The notes below the pieces were generated by a model, which had not been told where the DNA came from, did not search any database, and saw only the letters and a list, made by a program, of their open reading frames with translations. From Paraburkholderia sp. BL10I2N1 (GTDB lineage Bacteria > Pseudomonadota > Gammaproteobacteria > Burkholderiales > Burkholderiaceae): a stretch of 64,000 bases of DNA. The translations under genes and the position numbers were made by a program. The stretch is taken from the NCBI RefSeq assembly GCF_004361815.1, contig NZ_SNWA01000004.1:316915-380914 (forward strand). Direction: 5' to 3'. Of the stretch, positions 8,352-18,307 are shown one piece after another. The first letter of the stretch is position 1, and each line of letters starts with the position of its first letter.

Positions 8352-9524
8352 AACTGGTTGCGGGTTTCCGTCCATTGCGAACGGAAGAACTACGGTGACC
8401 GTTGGTGATCGTGCGAAGCCAGGCACATCGTTGTGAAAAGCGACAGGTATCTCGATATCGAAGTGTGAATTATAATCAGGAATGCGAATGCAACAGGCGT
8501 GGGCAATCATGGCGCGTAGCGCCGTCAGTGAAGTGCGGGCCCCGCGCTGATTCAGCAGTAGTGGCGCAGGTTGATCATCGTATAGGCAAGCGCCTTGAAC
8601 GCGTAGTGAACGTCACTGATGCGCTCAAAGCGCAGCAGCAGACGGCGGAACTTGTCCTCCCAGGCGAAGACCCGCTCAATGGTCCTGAAGCGCTCCTCGA
8701 AGATGGCCGGATCATAGCGCTGCTTGCGGCCCCGTTTCGGCGTTTTGCGTCCGCGCGGATTCTCGGGGATGTTCGGGGTCATGCCGCGATTGAAGATCGC
8801 CTTGCGGTTGGCCCTGCAGTCGTAGACGCCATCCAGGCTGACGATTGAACCGTGCTGGTCCGCGCCAATGGCGCGGGCCATGGCGGTGAGGCTGGGCAGC
8901 GCGTCGCGCAACAGCGGTGATTCGTTGTGGTTGCCGGGAGCGCTGATGAATGGAGCAATGACGTTGCAGTTGCGATCGCACAAGGCCACCACCTTGTCGC
9001 CCTTCATATGCTTGTGCCCGCTATATCCGAGATTGTCGCCGCCTTTCTTCGCCGCCGTCGTGGTGCCGTCGCCGTGGATGACCGAAAGGTCAAGCAGCTG
9101 GTCCTGGTGAAGTTGCTGCACCGAGCCAGAAAAGATGGCATCGATGCAACCATCGGCCTGCCAGCGACGAAACGTTCGGTAGATGCGCGTATAGTGGATT
9201 TCAGGGTGACCTTCTGCATTCCTGTCGATCGGCAGCATCTTCCATTGACAACCCATGTACAGTGCCTGCAGGATGTAGTTGAAGATCTTGTGCAAGGCCA
9301 GCGTGGGGGGAGGTCCGCGACGGCCCAGGCTCAGATGCGGCCAGACAAATTGCTCGAACTGCTCCAGGCGCAATCTTGTTGGAATCTCTTGCCAGCATCG
9401 GCTTCGGGTCATTCGCTGCGTCCAGAAATCTGAACTTTAGCCGATCTGGCTACTCCGACCTGAAATCCAGTCCTGGCGTGGCTTGCAGACAATCTCCACG
9501 GCACTCGAAAACCCGCAACCAGTT
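8352..9524 (-). mobile_element. IS5-type insertion sequence, copy A (1173 bp)
   Basis: The element is bounded by imperfect terminal inverted repeats AACTGGTTGCGGGTTTYCG at 8352 and, inverted, ending at 9524. It contains one transposase gene on the minus strand. Copy B (12206-13378) has the same length and lies in opposite orientation; at least three single-base differences separate them. The bases outside each end do not form an obvious target duplication, so exact ends may be off by a few bases. It truncates the secreted-protein gene on the left and an oxidoreductase gene on the right. Confidence 0.85.
8552..9412 (-). CDS. IS5-type DDE transposase (copy A)
   Basis: A 286-residue transposase with an N-terminal DUF4096-like domain (LRLEQFEQFVWPHL, then LHKIFNYILQALYMGCQWKM) followed by a DDE domain. 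The probable catalytic acids are in VIHGDGTTT (first Asp), VSLDGVYDCR (second Asp) and RVFAWEDKFRRLLLRFER (Glu, near residue 245). A basic stretch GRKTPKRGRKQRYD lies between the second and third motifs. The frame is intact, so this copy could be active. It differs from copy B at two visible residues (Arg for Gly in IDRNAEG, Lys for Asn in HKHMKGD). The family call rests on domain order and catalytic spacing; I did not match a named IS. Confidence 0.88.
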   Translation of the reverse strand: MTRSRCWQEIPTRLRLEQFEQFVWPHLSLGRRGPPPTLALHKIFNYILQALYMGCQWKMLPIDRNAEGHPEIHYTRIYRTFRRWQADGCIDAIFSGSVQQLHQDQLLDLSVIHGDGTTTAAKKGGDNLGYSGHKHMKGDKVVALCDRNCNVIAPFISAPGNHNESPLLRDALPSLTAMARAIGADQHGSIVSLDGVYDCRANRKAIFNRGMTPNIPENPRGRKTPKRGRKQRYDPAIFEERFRTIERVFAWEDKFRRLLLRFERISDVHYAFKALAYTMINLRHYC

Positions 9525-9526
9525 GG

Positions 9527-9769
9527 ATGTTGACAAAACGGCTGACGCACATGGGCTCGACATTGCGCTCGCGTACGTCTGCGGACAAGGCGACCATCAT
9601 CAACGAACTGGAGCGGCAAGTCTGGCCGCTCATCGAGAGCGGCAGAATCAAGCCGGTCGTCTATAAGACCTTTGCGCTTACCGATGCTCGCGGCGCGCAT
9701 GAGCTGATCGATTCCGGCACGCACTTTGGAAAGATAGTCCTCACGACAGGTGCCGATCCCATTGGCTGA
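9527..9769 (+). pseudogene. C-terminal remnant of a quinone oxidoreductase-like MDR dehydrogenase
   Basis: About 80 residues of the C-terminal end of a medium-chain dehydrogenase/NAD(P)H:quinone oxidoreductase: KRLTHMGSTLRSR, then ELERQVWPLIESGRIKPVV and a final HFGKIVLT. These are the usual closing elements of that family (PIG3/Qor type). The first roughly 240 residues are missing because the insertion sequence ends immediately upstream, so no functional enzyme can be made. Confidence 0.75.
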
Positions 9770-10037
9770 AGCCTCAATGACCGGCGAAGCGGAAGTGCCA
9801 CGCCCTTTGCCGGTCTAGCGATGGACGCTATCAAGGAGTTAGCTCTAAAGGCCGCGACTGTTCCGCGCTGTTCGACCATCTGCCGAAGTCGCTTCGAAAG
9901 CGGACGGAGAAGAATCGTGCCTGCATGACTGAGACGGGTCGACTTCTGCCTGCCAGATCGGGCGTCATTTTGCCTCATCGGTACGTACCCTCGAGAGGCC
10001 GGGCCCGGCCAACTGGCGACGATCGCCTCTCGCTAAC

Positions 10038-10283
10038 GTGCTTTATTTTCCGTTTTCTGAAGCACCCCCAATAACGGCCAATCAGCCGTTCTCGGGCTGG
10101 AATGATGTCTTCCCTGACCCCGGCATGACGGTGGCCGCCATCGACCGGCTGGTCCATCACTCGACGATCTTCGAATTGAACGTTGAAAGCTATCGGCGCC
10201 GCAACGCCAGCGACAAACAGAAGGAGCGACGCCGTCAATTACCCGCCGACAACGCAAACGGAGCGACACCCATGCCTAACTAA
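10038..10283 (+). pseudogene. istB: istB-like helper ATPase, C-terminal remnant (IS21 family)
   Basis: The translated segment FSGWNDVFPDPGMTVAAIDR and the following LVHHSTIFELNVESYRRR match the conserved C-terminal end of IS21-family IstB helper ATPases. The Walker motifs and the partner transposase IstA are absent, so this is a fragment. It points to an earlier IS21 insertion in the graveyard between the two IS5-type copies. Confidence 0.65.
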
Positions 10284-10361
10284 CAGCGACAAACATTTCG
10301 ACCGACCGGCCAAGATGTTTGTCGGCAAACCGGACTTTCTGCTTGACGCTGTCCACTGGAG

Positions 10362-10620
10362 GAATTCATCGGCTATCTCGAGAACAACCAGCGCTCTATC
10401 GTGAACTACGGGGACCGCTACCGTCATGGCGAGCCGATCACGTCGAGCTTCGTCGAATCGGCGGTCAACCAGGTGGTCAGCAAGCGCTTTGTGAAACGGC
10501 AGCAGATGGCGTGGCGACCAACTCATGTCAAGGCCTTCTGCAGGTGAGGACGGCCATCCTGAATGAGCAGTTGCGATCTTGCTTCGAGCGATGGTACCCG
10601 GCGCTCGCGGACAACCCAGT
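10362..10620 (+). pseudogene. transposase C-terminal remnant, two frames
   Basis: Frame 10362 reads FIGYLENNQRSIVNYGDRYR, then FVESAVNQVVSKRFVKRQQM, until a stop. The continuation VRTAILNEQLRSCFERWYP lies in another frame just downstream. Together these resemble the C terminus of ISKra4-like transposases, where a NYG.RY.GE, FVES..N..SKR..K.QQM and R..LN...F.RWYP succession is usual. The frameshift and missing N terminus make it non-functional. The family name is from recollection and moderately sure. Confidence 0.5.
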
Positions 10621-10748
10621 CGGTAGTCAAATTTCCATACCTTCGAACCCGAGACCGACACCCGCAGATACATGGAGTCGCGGTCACGGATCTTATAGGG
10701 CTTGTCTTGCGGTTTGGCGTTCAGCAGTAGCGGGTAGGTCAGCTTCAT
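10615..10748 (-). pseudogene. phage-type tyrosine integrase, N-terminal remnant (DUF4102 domain)
   Basis: From ATG 10748, behind a strong GAGGAGG, the frame reads MKLTYPLLLNAKPQDKPYKI, then DRDSMYLRVSVSGSKVWKFD, the N-terminal arm-binding (DUF4102) domain of P4-type integrases. It then runs into the antisense of the transposase remnant, so catalytic Arg/His/Tyr motifs are missing. Upstream on the same strand are two close GCGGGT-containing repeats (about 10783-10801), as often seen before such integrases. Confidence 0.6.
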
Positions 10749-11781
10749 GGAGTCCTCCTCGACGGACAACTACCATGAATTTCACCCGCAATTTACCCGC
10801 AAAACTGGTGGAAGCAGGCGGATTCCTGTGGATGAAGCCGGACAGATTGCCATGCACTGGATGCGCAACCGGTGCGAACGCATAAAGCCTTAACCATTCG
10901 CTATATCCTTTAACCAGGAAGCCTCCCGAGCGTTCCATGTATTGCGCGCGGGACGTTTCATAGACTCTCCGGAGCGCAAACCACGGCACATGCGGCAAGT
11001 CATGATGAACCAGATGATAGTTGTTGTTCAGAAACACCAGCCGCCAGAACCGCGCCGCTTCATTAATGACAGTACGATGCTCACAGCTATGCGCGGCGCG
11101 ATGTTCCTGAAACGAGCGAATCGATCCGAGCGACAGCGATCCATAGCCCACGGCGACAATAAACACCCACGCCGGAATCGAGCACACGTACTGCAACCAC
11201 GCGGTCAGCGCGGCGAGCGCGGCGAAGTGCGCGAGCCAAATCGGCACGTCGCGCCAATCGCCGCGTCTGATTTTACGTAACGCATCGACACCAGTTGCAG
11301 CGATGGCGAATGCCGGTCCCAACAGCAAGCGGCCGGCAAACGTATTGCGCCACGTGAGCAGCCCGCGCATCGCCCAACCGGCGCGTTCCCATACACGGCT
11401 GTCGACGAGGTAGCTTTCCGGATCGCGCCCGGGTTGCGTCAAATGCGCATCGTCGTGATGTTGAAGATGTGAATCGCGATAGATGCGGTACGGAAACCAC
11501 ACCGCGAGCGGTGCAAAACCAAGCAGTGCGTTGAAGAGCGGCGAGCGCGTGGGGTGACCATGCAGCAACTCATGTTGCAGCGACATGTACCACGCGCCAA
11601 GCAAGGTGAGCAGCGCCGCGGTCAGGGGCAAACCGAGCACTCGCGCGTGAATTGCGACGCCGAACCATCCACCGTAGATCGTGACGGTCAGTACCCACGT
11701 CGGCCACTGTGTGCGCCATGTCCAACTCGTTGCCAGCCTGGCGATTGCTTTGCGCTGCGTGTCGTCGAGGTAAATCGTCAT
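10693..11781 (-). CDS. membrane fatty acid desaturase, C terminus probably altered
   Basis: A 362-residue integral-membrane di-iron desaturase. The three histidine clusters of the superfamily are present: HELLHGH (about residue 70), HLQHHDDAH (about residue 105) and HLVHHDLPH (about residue 255), with hydrophobic segments between them. It introduces double bonds or hydroxylates acyl or related chains; the substrate is unknown. The natural end is probably near residues 315-325 (PVAHPVHGNL). The last 40 or so residues (from about STSFAGKLRVKF) run through the regulatory region and start of the integrase remnant, so the original C terminus seems to have been replaced by mobile DNA. No clear ribosome binding site precedes the start. 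Confidence 0.75.
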   Translation of the reverse strand: MTIYLDDTQRKAIARLATSWTWRTQWPTWVLTVTIYGGWFGVAIHARVLGLPLTAALLTLLGAWYMSLQHELLHGHPTRSPLFNALLGFAPLAVWFPYRIYRDSHLQHHDDAHLTQPGRDPESYLVDSRVWERAGWAMRGLLTWRNTFAGRLLLGPAFAIAATGVDALRKIRRGDWRDVPIWLAHFAALAALTAWLQYVCSIPAWVFIVAVGYGSLSLGSIRSFQEHRAAHSCEHRTVINEAARFWRLVFLNNNYHLVHHDLPHVPWFALRRVYETSRAQYMERSGGFLVKGYSEWLRLYAFAPVAHPVHGNLSGFIHRNPPASTSFAGKLRVKFMVVVRRGGLHEADLPATAERQTARQAL

Positions 11782-11994
11782 GAGCTGAATCGGTCGGATG
11801 GATGTTTAGACCGATCCTACGGACCAATGCAGGGCGCCAGAACCATTTTGTTCAGCAATGCATCTGCGAAATCGTGCAAAAGACGCATGCGAAGACACGC
11901 ATGCTCGTTGGCCACCGCTTACCAAGCTGCTACGAAGCGTCGGCGACGTGGGGCTTTGTTCGGAAGGGTGCGAGTTTCCATACTACGGACGCAA

Positions 11995-12205
11995 CTATCC
12001 ATTTTTGAAGGAAACCGGCCTGCCAAACGAGTTCCACCGGTTAAGGATGTTCGCGATGATCACGCCCTCGCGTTCCTGCGACTCGATCTTCTGCGTGCGC
12101 AAGGTCGAGCCGATGCATCGCTTGATCCGGGAGATCTGCGCTTCGACCAACGAGCGCTGCCCATAACCATACTTCTTGTGGAACGCATAAATGCCTTTTT
12201 CCTGC
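11995..12205 (-). pseudogene. IS5-family transposase, C-terminal remnant
   Basis: Minus-strand frame ending at 11995 reads KYGYGQRSLVEAQISRIKRC, then REGVIIANILNRWNSFGRP, the typical C-terminal end of another IS5-group transposase (YGQRS.VE..ISR.KR, N..N.W...GRP). The 5' part is missing because insertion sequence copy B starts at 12206. The protein differs clearly from the transposase of copies A and B. Confidence 0.7.
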
Positions 12206-13378
12206 AACTGGTTGCGGGTTTTCGAGTGCCGTGGAGATTGTCTGCAAGCCACGCCAGGACTGGATTTCAGGTCGGAGTAGCCAGATCGGCTAAAGTTCAG
12301 ATTTCTGGACGCAGCGAATGACCCGAAGCCGATGCTGGCAAGAGATTCCAACAAGATTGCGCCTGGAGCAGTTCGAGCAATTTGTCTGGCCGCATCTGAG
12401 CCTGGGCCGTCGCGGACCTCCCCCCACGCTGGCCTTGCACAAGATCTTCAACTACATCCTGCAGGCACTGTACATGGGTTGTCAATGGAAGATGCTGCCG
12501 ATCGACGGGAATGCAGAAGGTCACCCTGAAATCCACTATACGCGCATCTACCGAACGTTTCGTCGCTGGCAGGCCGATGGTTGCATCGATGCCATCTTTT
12601 CTGGCTCGGTGCAGCAACTTCACCAGGACCAACTGCTTGACCTTTCGGTCATCCACGGCGACGGCACCACGACGGCGGCGAAGAAAGGCGGCGACAATCT
12701 CGGATATAGCGGGCACAAGCATATGAATGGCGACAAGGTGGTGGCCTTGTGCGATCGCAACTGCAACGTCATTGCTCCATTCATCAGCGCTCCCGGCAAC
12801 CACAACGAATCACCGCTGTTGCGCGACGCGCTGCCCAGCCTCACCGCCATGGCCCGCGCCATTGGCGCGGACCAGCACGGTTCAATCGTCAGCCTGGATG
12901 GCGTCTACGACTGCAGGGCCAACCGCAAGGCGATCTTCAATCGCGGCATGACCCCGAACATCCCCGAGAATCCGCGCGGACGCAAAACGCCGAAACGGGG
13001 CCGCAAGCAGCGCTATGATCCGGCCATCTTCGAGGAGCGCTTCAGGACCATTGAGCGGGTCTTCGCCTGGGAGGACAAGTTCCGCCGTCTGCTGCTGCGC
13101 TTTGAGCGCATCAGTGACGTTCACTACGCGTTCAAGGCGCTTGCCTATACGATGATCAACCTGCGCCACTACTGCTGAATCAGCGCGGGGCCCGCACTTC
13201 ACTGACGGCGCTACGCGCCATGATTGCCCACGCCTGTTGCATTCGCATTCCTGATTATAATTCACACTTCGATATCGAGATACCTGTCGCTTTTCACAAC
13301 GATGTGCCTGGCTTCGCACGATCACCAACGGTCACCGTAGTTCTTCCGTTCGCAATGGGCGGAAACCCGCAACCAGTT
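12206..13378 (+). mobile_element. IS5-type insertion sequence, copy B (1173 bp)
   Basis: Same length and terminal repeats as copy A (8352-9524) but in opposite orientation, so the two could form the arms of a composite transposon or permit inversion of the 2.7 kb between them. It is inserted into the older IS5-group transposase remnant on the left; to the right is a 253-bp stretch in which I recognise no gene. No target duplication is evident. Confidence 0.85.
12318..13178 (+). CDS. IS5-type DDE transposase (copy B)
   Basis: Intact 286-residue transposase, almost identical to the copy A protein, with the same DDE acids (HGDGTTT, SLDGVYD, ERVFAWEDKF). It reads Gly in IDGNAEG and Asn in HKHMNGD where copy A has Arg and Lys. 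High identity between the copies suggests recent duplication or gene conversion within this locus. Confidence 0.88.
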   Translation: MTRSRCWQEIPTRLRLEQFEQFVWPHLSLGRRGPPPTLALHKIFNYILQALYMGCQWKMLPIDGNAEGHPEIHYTRIYRTFRRWQADGCIDAIFSGSVQQLHQDQLLDLSVIHGDGTTTAAKKGGDNLGYSGHKHMNGDKVVALCDRNCNVIAPFISAPGNHNESPLLRDALPSLTAMARAIGADQHGSIVSLDGVYDCRANRKAIFNRGMTPNIPENPRGRKTPKRGRKQRYDPAIFEERFRTIERVFAWEDKFRRLLLRFERISDVHYAFKALAYTMINLRHYC

Positions 13379-13631
13379 CTGTCAAAATTATGCGAGTAGG
13401 GTTTTGCCGGGGCGAGCTGATCTGTGGAACTGTTTGGGGTTCGTCGGGCCCCATCCTGATGTCGACGATGCTCCGGCGTTCTTGAAAACGCAAGCACAGG
13501 TGAGTCCGACACCCGGCCACCCATCTCACGACAATGACTGACATGTCGCCGGCTCTGATGTGATGGACGACTCCCGCCCTTCGGGGCACCTTTTTACGTG
13601 ACCTCCAAGGAGGTGAAATTTCGGGGGAAGC

Positions 13632-14372
13632 TCAACCCAGTCGTACGCGGCCAGCTTTACCGTCCGCATCGTTGAGCGCAACTTTCTTGATGTCACTTCC
13701 GACCCAACGCTCTTCAGAAGACTTCAGATGCGATCGCATCGCCGCTTCTGCAGCAATGGGGTCTCCCGCTTGCAGCGCATGCAGGACTTTTTCGTGCTCT
13801 TCAACGGCAGCCATCCATGTGGCTGTATTTTCGGCGAGTTCGCTAATCCTCGCCCCGATCGGATCGCGCCGCGCGTCAAACAGATCGGCCACATACCGGC
13901 TCAACACCGTATTGCCGGCCGCTTCCGCAATGATCAGGTGGAACTGCCGGTCCGGTTCCAGAGGAGATTTGTTGGCAGAGGCGAGGCGATGCATCGCATC
14001 CACGCTGCGCCGCAACCGGTCCAGAGAGGCGGCCGTAAGCCGCGTGCTGGCGAGCACGACGAGGCTGCCTTCGATCACGGCCCGCGCCTGCATGATTTCC
14101 GTCGGACTTTCGCCTAATACAGCCAGTGAGCCTTCACTTTCGTTTGCAGTTTCGAGCACATAGACGCCCGAACCCATGCGGGTCTCGACGTTGCCGCCGA
14201 TTTCCAGTGCGATCAACGCCTCGCGCAGTGACGGGCGCGAAACACCCAGTTGCTGCGACAACTCGCGCTCCGGCGGCAGTCTAGACCCCGGAGGGAAATC
14301 GCCTCCGTGGATGAGGCCGCGAATCTGGTCGGCGACCAATTGGTAAAGCCGCTTTGGCTCGGTTTGTTTCAT
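13632..14372 (-). CDS. GntR family, FadR-subfamily transcriptional regulator of the adjacent sugar operon
   Basis: A 246-residue regulator. The N-terminal winged helix (residues about 6-70) contains the GntR hallmark GSRLPPERELSQQLGVSRPS and LREALIALE. The C-terminal all-helical FadR-like (FCD) ligand domain has the usual acid/histidine metal-site elements: DRQFHLIIAEAAGN and EEHEKVLHAL. It is transcribed away from the sugar ABC operon, and two copies of a 13-bp motif lie at the operon promoter (14514 and 14558). I infer that it represses the operon and is released by a sugar acid or sugar. The start at 14372 places the winged helix at the usual distance; no strong ribosome binding site helps. 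An upstream in-frame start at 14435 is possible. Confidence 0.85.
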   Translation of the reverse strand: MKQTEPKRLYQLVADQIRGLIHGGDFPPGSRLPPERELSQQLGVSRPSLREALIALEIGGNVETRMGSGVYVLETANESEGSLAVLGESPTEIMQARAVIEGSLVVLASTRLTAASLDRLRRSVDAMHRLASANKSPLEPDRQFHLIIAEAAGNTVLSRYVADLFDARRDPIGARISELAENTATWMAAVEEHEKVLHALQAGDPIAAEAAMRSHLKSSEERWVGSDIKKVALNDADGKAGRVRLG

Positions 14373-14490
14373 CTTGCTGGCAGAAGGAAAAGTGGCCCGG
14401 TCGCCTGTCGCCCGACGATCAAGTCTATCACGCAAGCTCCAGCAAGTTTTCCGCGTATTCGATAGGAAGGATGCGGGTTTGTGCCGGGTA

Positions 14491-14570
14491 AGGCCAATCT
14501 AGACATTACGAAAATTGGCTTGACCAAATGTGGTTTTTATTCTCTAATCTGCCTCATATTGGCCTGACCA
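14491..14570 (+). promoter_or_regulatory. promoter and repeated operator of the sugar ABC operon
   Basis: A sigma-70-like promoter is visible: TTGACC (14520-14525), 17-bp spacer, TCTAAT (14543-14548). The 13-mer ATTGGCYTGACCA occurs twice, at 14514-14526 (over the -35) and 14558-14570 (just after the predicted start point), 44 bp apart, about four helical turns. A reversed partial copy AGGCCAAT lies at 14491-14498. The core TTGGcttgaCCAA of the first copy is an inverted repeat. Position and symmetry suggest the binding site of the divergent GntR regulator (inference). Confidence 0.65.
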
Positions 14571-14603
14571 GCACCAGCGCCGCATTCAAGGAAGGAGACA
14601 CGC

Positions 14604-16152
<1,549 letters not shown>

Positions 16153-16160
<8 letters not shown>

Positions 16161-17181
16161 AATAACATCCGAACAGACCACTACTGTCGACACCAGCGCG
16201 AAGCTCCGGCGTCGCGACCTGATTCAGAAATTTGCCGCGCTCGGCAGTCTGATCATGCTGGTGGTCGTCTTTTCATTGACCAGTTCCGCTTTCTTCTCGG
16301 TCGACAATGGCATGACAGTGGCCTTGCAGGTGACGTCGATTGCCTATCTCGGCGTCGCGGCAACCTGCGTGATCATTACTGGCGGAATCGACCTGTCCGT
16401 GGGTTCCGTACTCGCGCTGTCTGGTGTGGTCGCCGCGTTGCTCGTCAAGGCTGGCGTGCCGATTCCTCTCGGCATGCTCGGCGGCGTCGTGGTGGGCGGC
16501 CTATGTGGATTCGTTAATGGCCTGTGCGTCACGCGTATGGGTCTGCCGCCTTTTATCGCCACGCTCGGCATGATGCTGGTCGCGCGTGGTCTCGCGCTTC
16601 AGATCACTGGCGCGCGCCCGGTTTCGGGACTTGGCGACGCGTTCGGCGAACTCGGAAATGGCGCGTTGTTCCGCATCTCGCACATCGGGGCTGACGGGTT
16701 CCCCGATACGGTATTTCCGGGGATTCCATATCCCGTGATCATCATGGTCGTGCTGGCGGTGGCCGTGTCGATCATGCTGACGCGTACCTCGCTTGGCCGC
16801 CACATCTACGCAGTCGGATCGAACGCCGAAGCCGCGCGGCTCTCCGGCGTCAACGTCCGCCGCGTCACTTTGATTACCTATGTGCTGTCCGGCGTGCTCG
16901 CCGGTCTGACGGGCTGCGTGCTGATGTCGCGCCTCGTCACGGCGCAACCGAACGAAGGCGTCATGTACGAACTCGATGCGATCGCCAGTGCCGTGATTGG
17001 CGGCACCTCGCTGATGGGCGGTGTCGGCACGATCTCCGGTACGGCTATCGGTGCATTCGTCATTGGCGTACTGCGCAACGGCCTGAATATGAACGGCGTA
17101 TCTAGTTTTATCCAGCAGATCATCATCGGACTGGTCATTCTCGGCACGGTCTGGATCGACCAGATCAGAAACCGTCGATAA
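16153..17181 (+). CDS. sugar ABC importer permease (RbsC type)
   Basis: A 342-residue inner-membrane permease of the CUT2 class with about eight to ten hydrophobic segments. The family motifs ITGGIDLSVGSVLALSGVV (about residue 78) and the EAA-like loop GSNAEAARLSGVNV followed by TYVLSGVLAGLTG are clear. The start ATG overlaps the ATPase stop (ATGCTTGA), indicating translational coupling. It forms the membrane channel for the importer with the preceding ATPase and the following binding protein. Confidence 0.93.
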
Positions 17182-17249
17182 AGCACATCGAATGATGCTA
17201 TTCGAGAAGTCCAACAAAGCAGTGCAATCACCAACCCAAGGAGTGAGAC

Positions 17250-18194
17250 ATGAGAAAGACGTATCTGGCATTGGCCGCCGCACTTTTGACCGCTGTGACG
17301 GTGCATGCGAATGCGGCGAGCGGAGAGATCGCCGTGATTGTCAAGACGGCCAACTCGAATTTTTGGCAGAACGTGCAAAAGGGTGCAACGGAGGGCATGA
17401 AAGGGCTGAACGGCTACACGATGACGTTTCAGGGACCGGCGACCGAGTCCGCCGTGGCCGACGAGGTCAATATGGTCGAGAACGCGGTGAACCGGCATGT
17501 CGCGGCGATCGTGCTCGCGCCGTCCGATCCCGACGCACTGGTCCCGGCTATGAAGAAGGCCTGGGAGGCAAAAATTCCGGTTGTCCTGATCGATTCGCTC
17601 GTGTCCGATTCCGGCAAGCAGTATTACCAGTCGTTTCTCTCGACCGATAACGCCAAGGCCGGTGAGTTGTGCGCGAAAGCGATGATCGACCGTGTCGGAC
17701 AGACGGGGAAAGTCGCTGTGATGTCGTACGTCGCCGGCGCGGGTTCCGAGATTGGCCGCGTGGGTGGGTTCAGGAAGTATCTCGCGCAGCACTCGAAGCT
17801 GCAGATTGTCGGACCGTTCTACTCGCAGTCGCAGATGGCGACCGCGCTCAATCAGACGACCGACGTGCTGTCGGCCAATCCGGATCTGAAGGGCATCTTC
17901 GGTGCGAATGAACCGACTGCTGTGGGGATGGGGCGCGCGTTGGCGCAGTCCGGGAAAGCGGGCAAGGTCGTCGCGATCGGCTTTGACGGCAACCAGGACC
18001 TCCAGGGCTTCGTCAAGGACGGAACCATCCAGGCCATCGCTGTTCAGGGCTCGTATCAGATGGGCTACAAGGGCGTCAAAACGGCGGTGGATGTCATCGA
18101 CCACAAACCGGTCGCAAAGCAACTGGATACCGGTGTCGTGATGGTCGAGAAGGACAACATCGATCAGCCCGTCGCGAAGAACGTGTTGTATTGA
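17250..18194 (+). CDS. periplasmic sugar-binding protein of the ABC importer
   Basis: A 314-residue exported protein of the ribose-binding-protein class (type I periplasmic binding fold). Residues 1-22 form a signal peptide (KTYLALAAALLTAVTVHANA). The mature protein starts with EIAVIVKTANSNFWQNVQKG, and carries VNRHVAAIVLAPSDPDALVP and GKVVAIGFDGNQDLQGFVKD, typical hinge-domain strands. AAGGAG precedes the start. Ligand identity is not readable; the downstream enzymes suggest an aldohexose such as L-galactose. Just after the stop (about 18195-18233) an imperfect GC-rich hairpin ending in TT could dampen read-through to the enzyme genes. Confidence 0.9.
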   Translation: MRKTYLALAAALLTAVTVHANAASGEIAVIVKTANSNFWQNVQKGATEGMKGLNGYTMTFQGPATESAVADEVNMVENAVNRHVAAIVLAPSDPDALVPAMKKAWEAKIPVVLIDSLVSDSGKQYYQSFLSTDNAKAGELCAKAMIDRVGQTGKVAVMSYVAGAGSEIGRVGGFRKYLAQHSKLQIVGPFYSQSQMATALNQTTDVLSANPDLKGIFGANEPTAVGMGRALAQSGKAGKVVAIGFDGNQDLQGFVKDGTIQAIAVQGSYQMGYKGVKTAVDVIDHKPVAKQLDTGVVMVEKDNIDQPVAKNVLY

Positions 18195-18307
18195 AGGGCG
18201 GCGCGGACGACGCAGAGGGCGTAGTCCGCCCTTAAGGGCCGTGCCGTTCGGGACGCGCTGTAAGGCGTTGAACATCGAGCAACGAGTCGGTGGAGGCGGA
18301 ATTTCTG

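Noticed and set aside
9770..10037. Small ORFs between the oxidoreductase and istB remnants
   Set aside because: No ribosome binding site, no motif, and overlapping frames on both strands.
8352..13378. Functional composite transposon
   Set aside because: The two insertion sequences are in the right geometry, but no outer target duplication is visible and the interior is mostly broken genes; not claimed.
13379..13631. Gene right of insertion sequence copy B
   Set aside because: A minus-strand open frame exists but has no recognisable motif; it may be decayed mobile DNA, nothing more could be supported.
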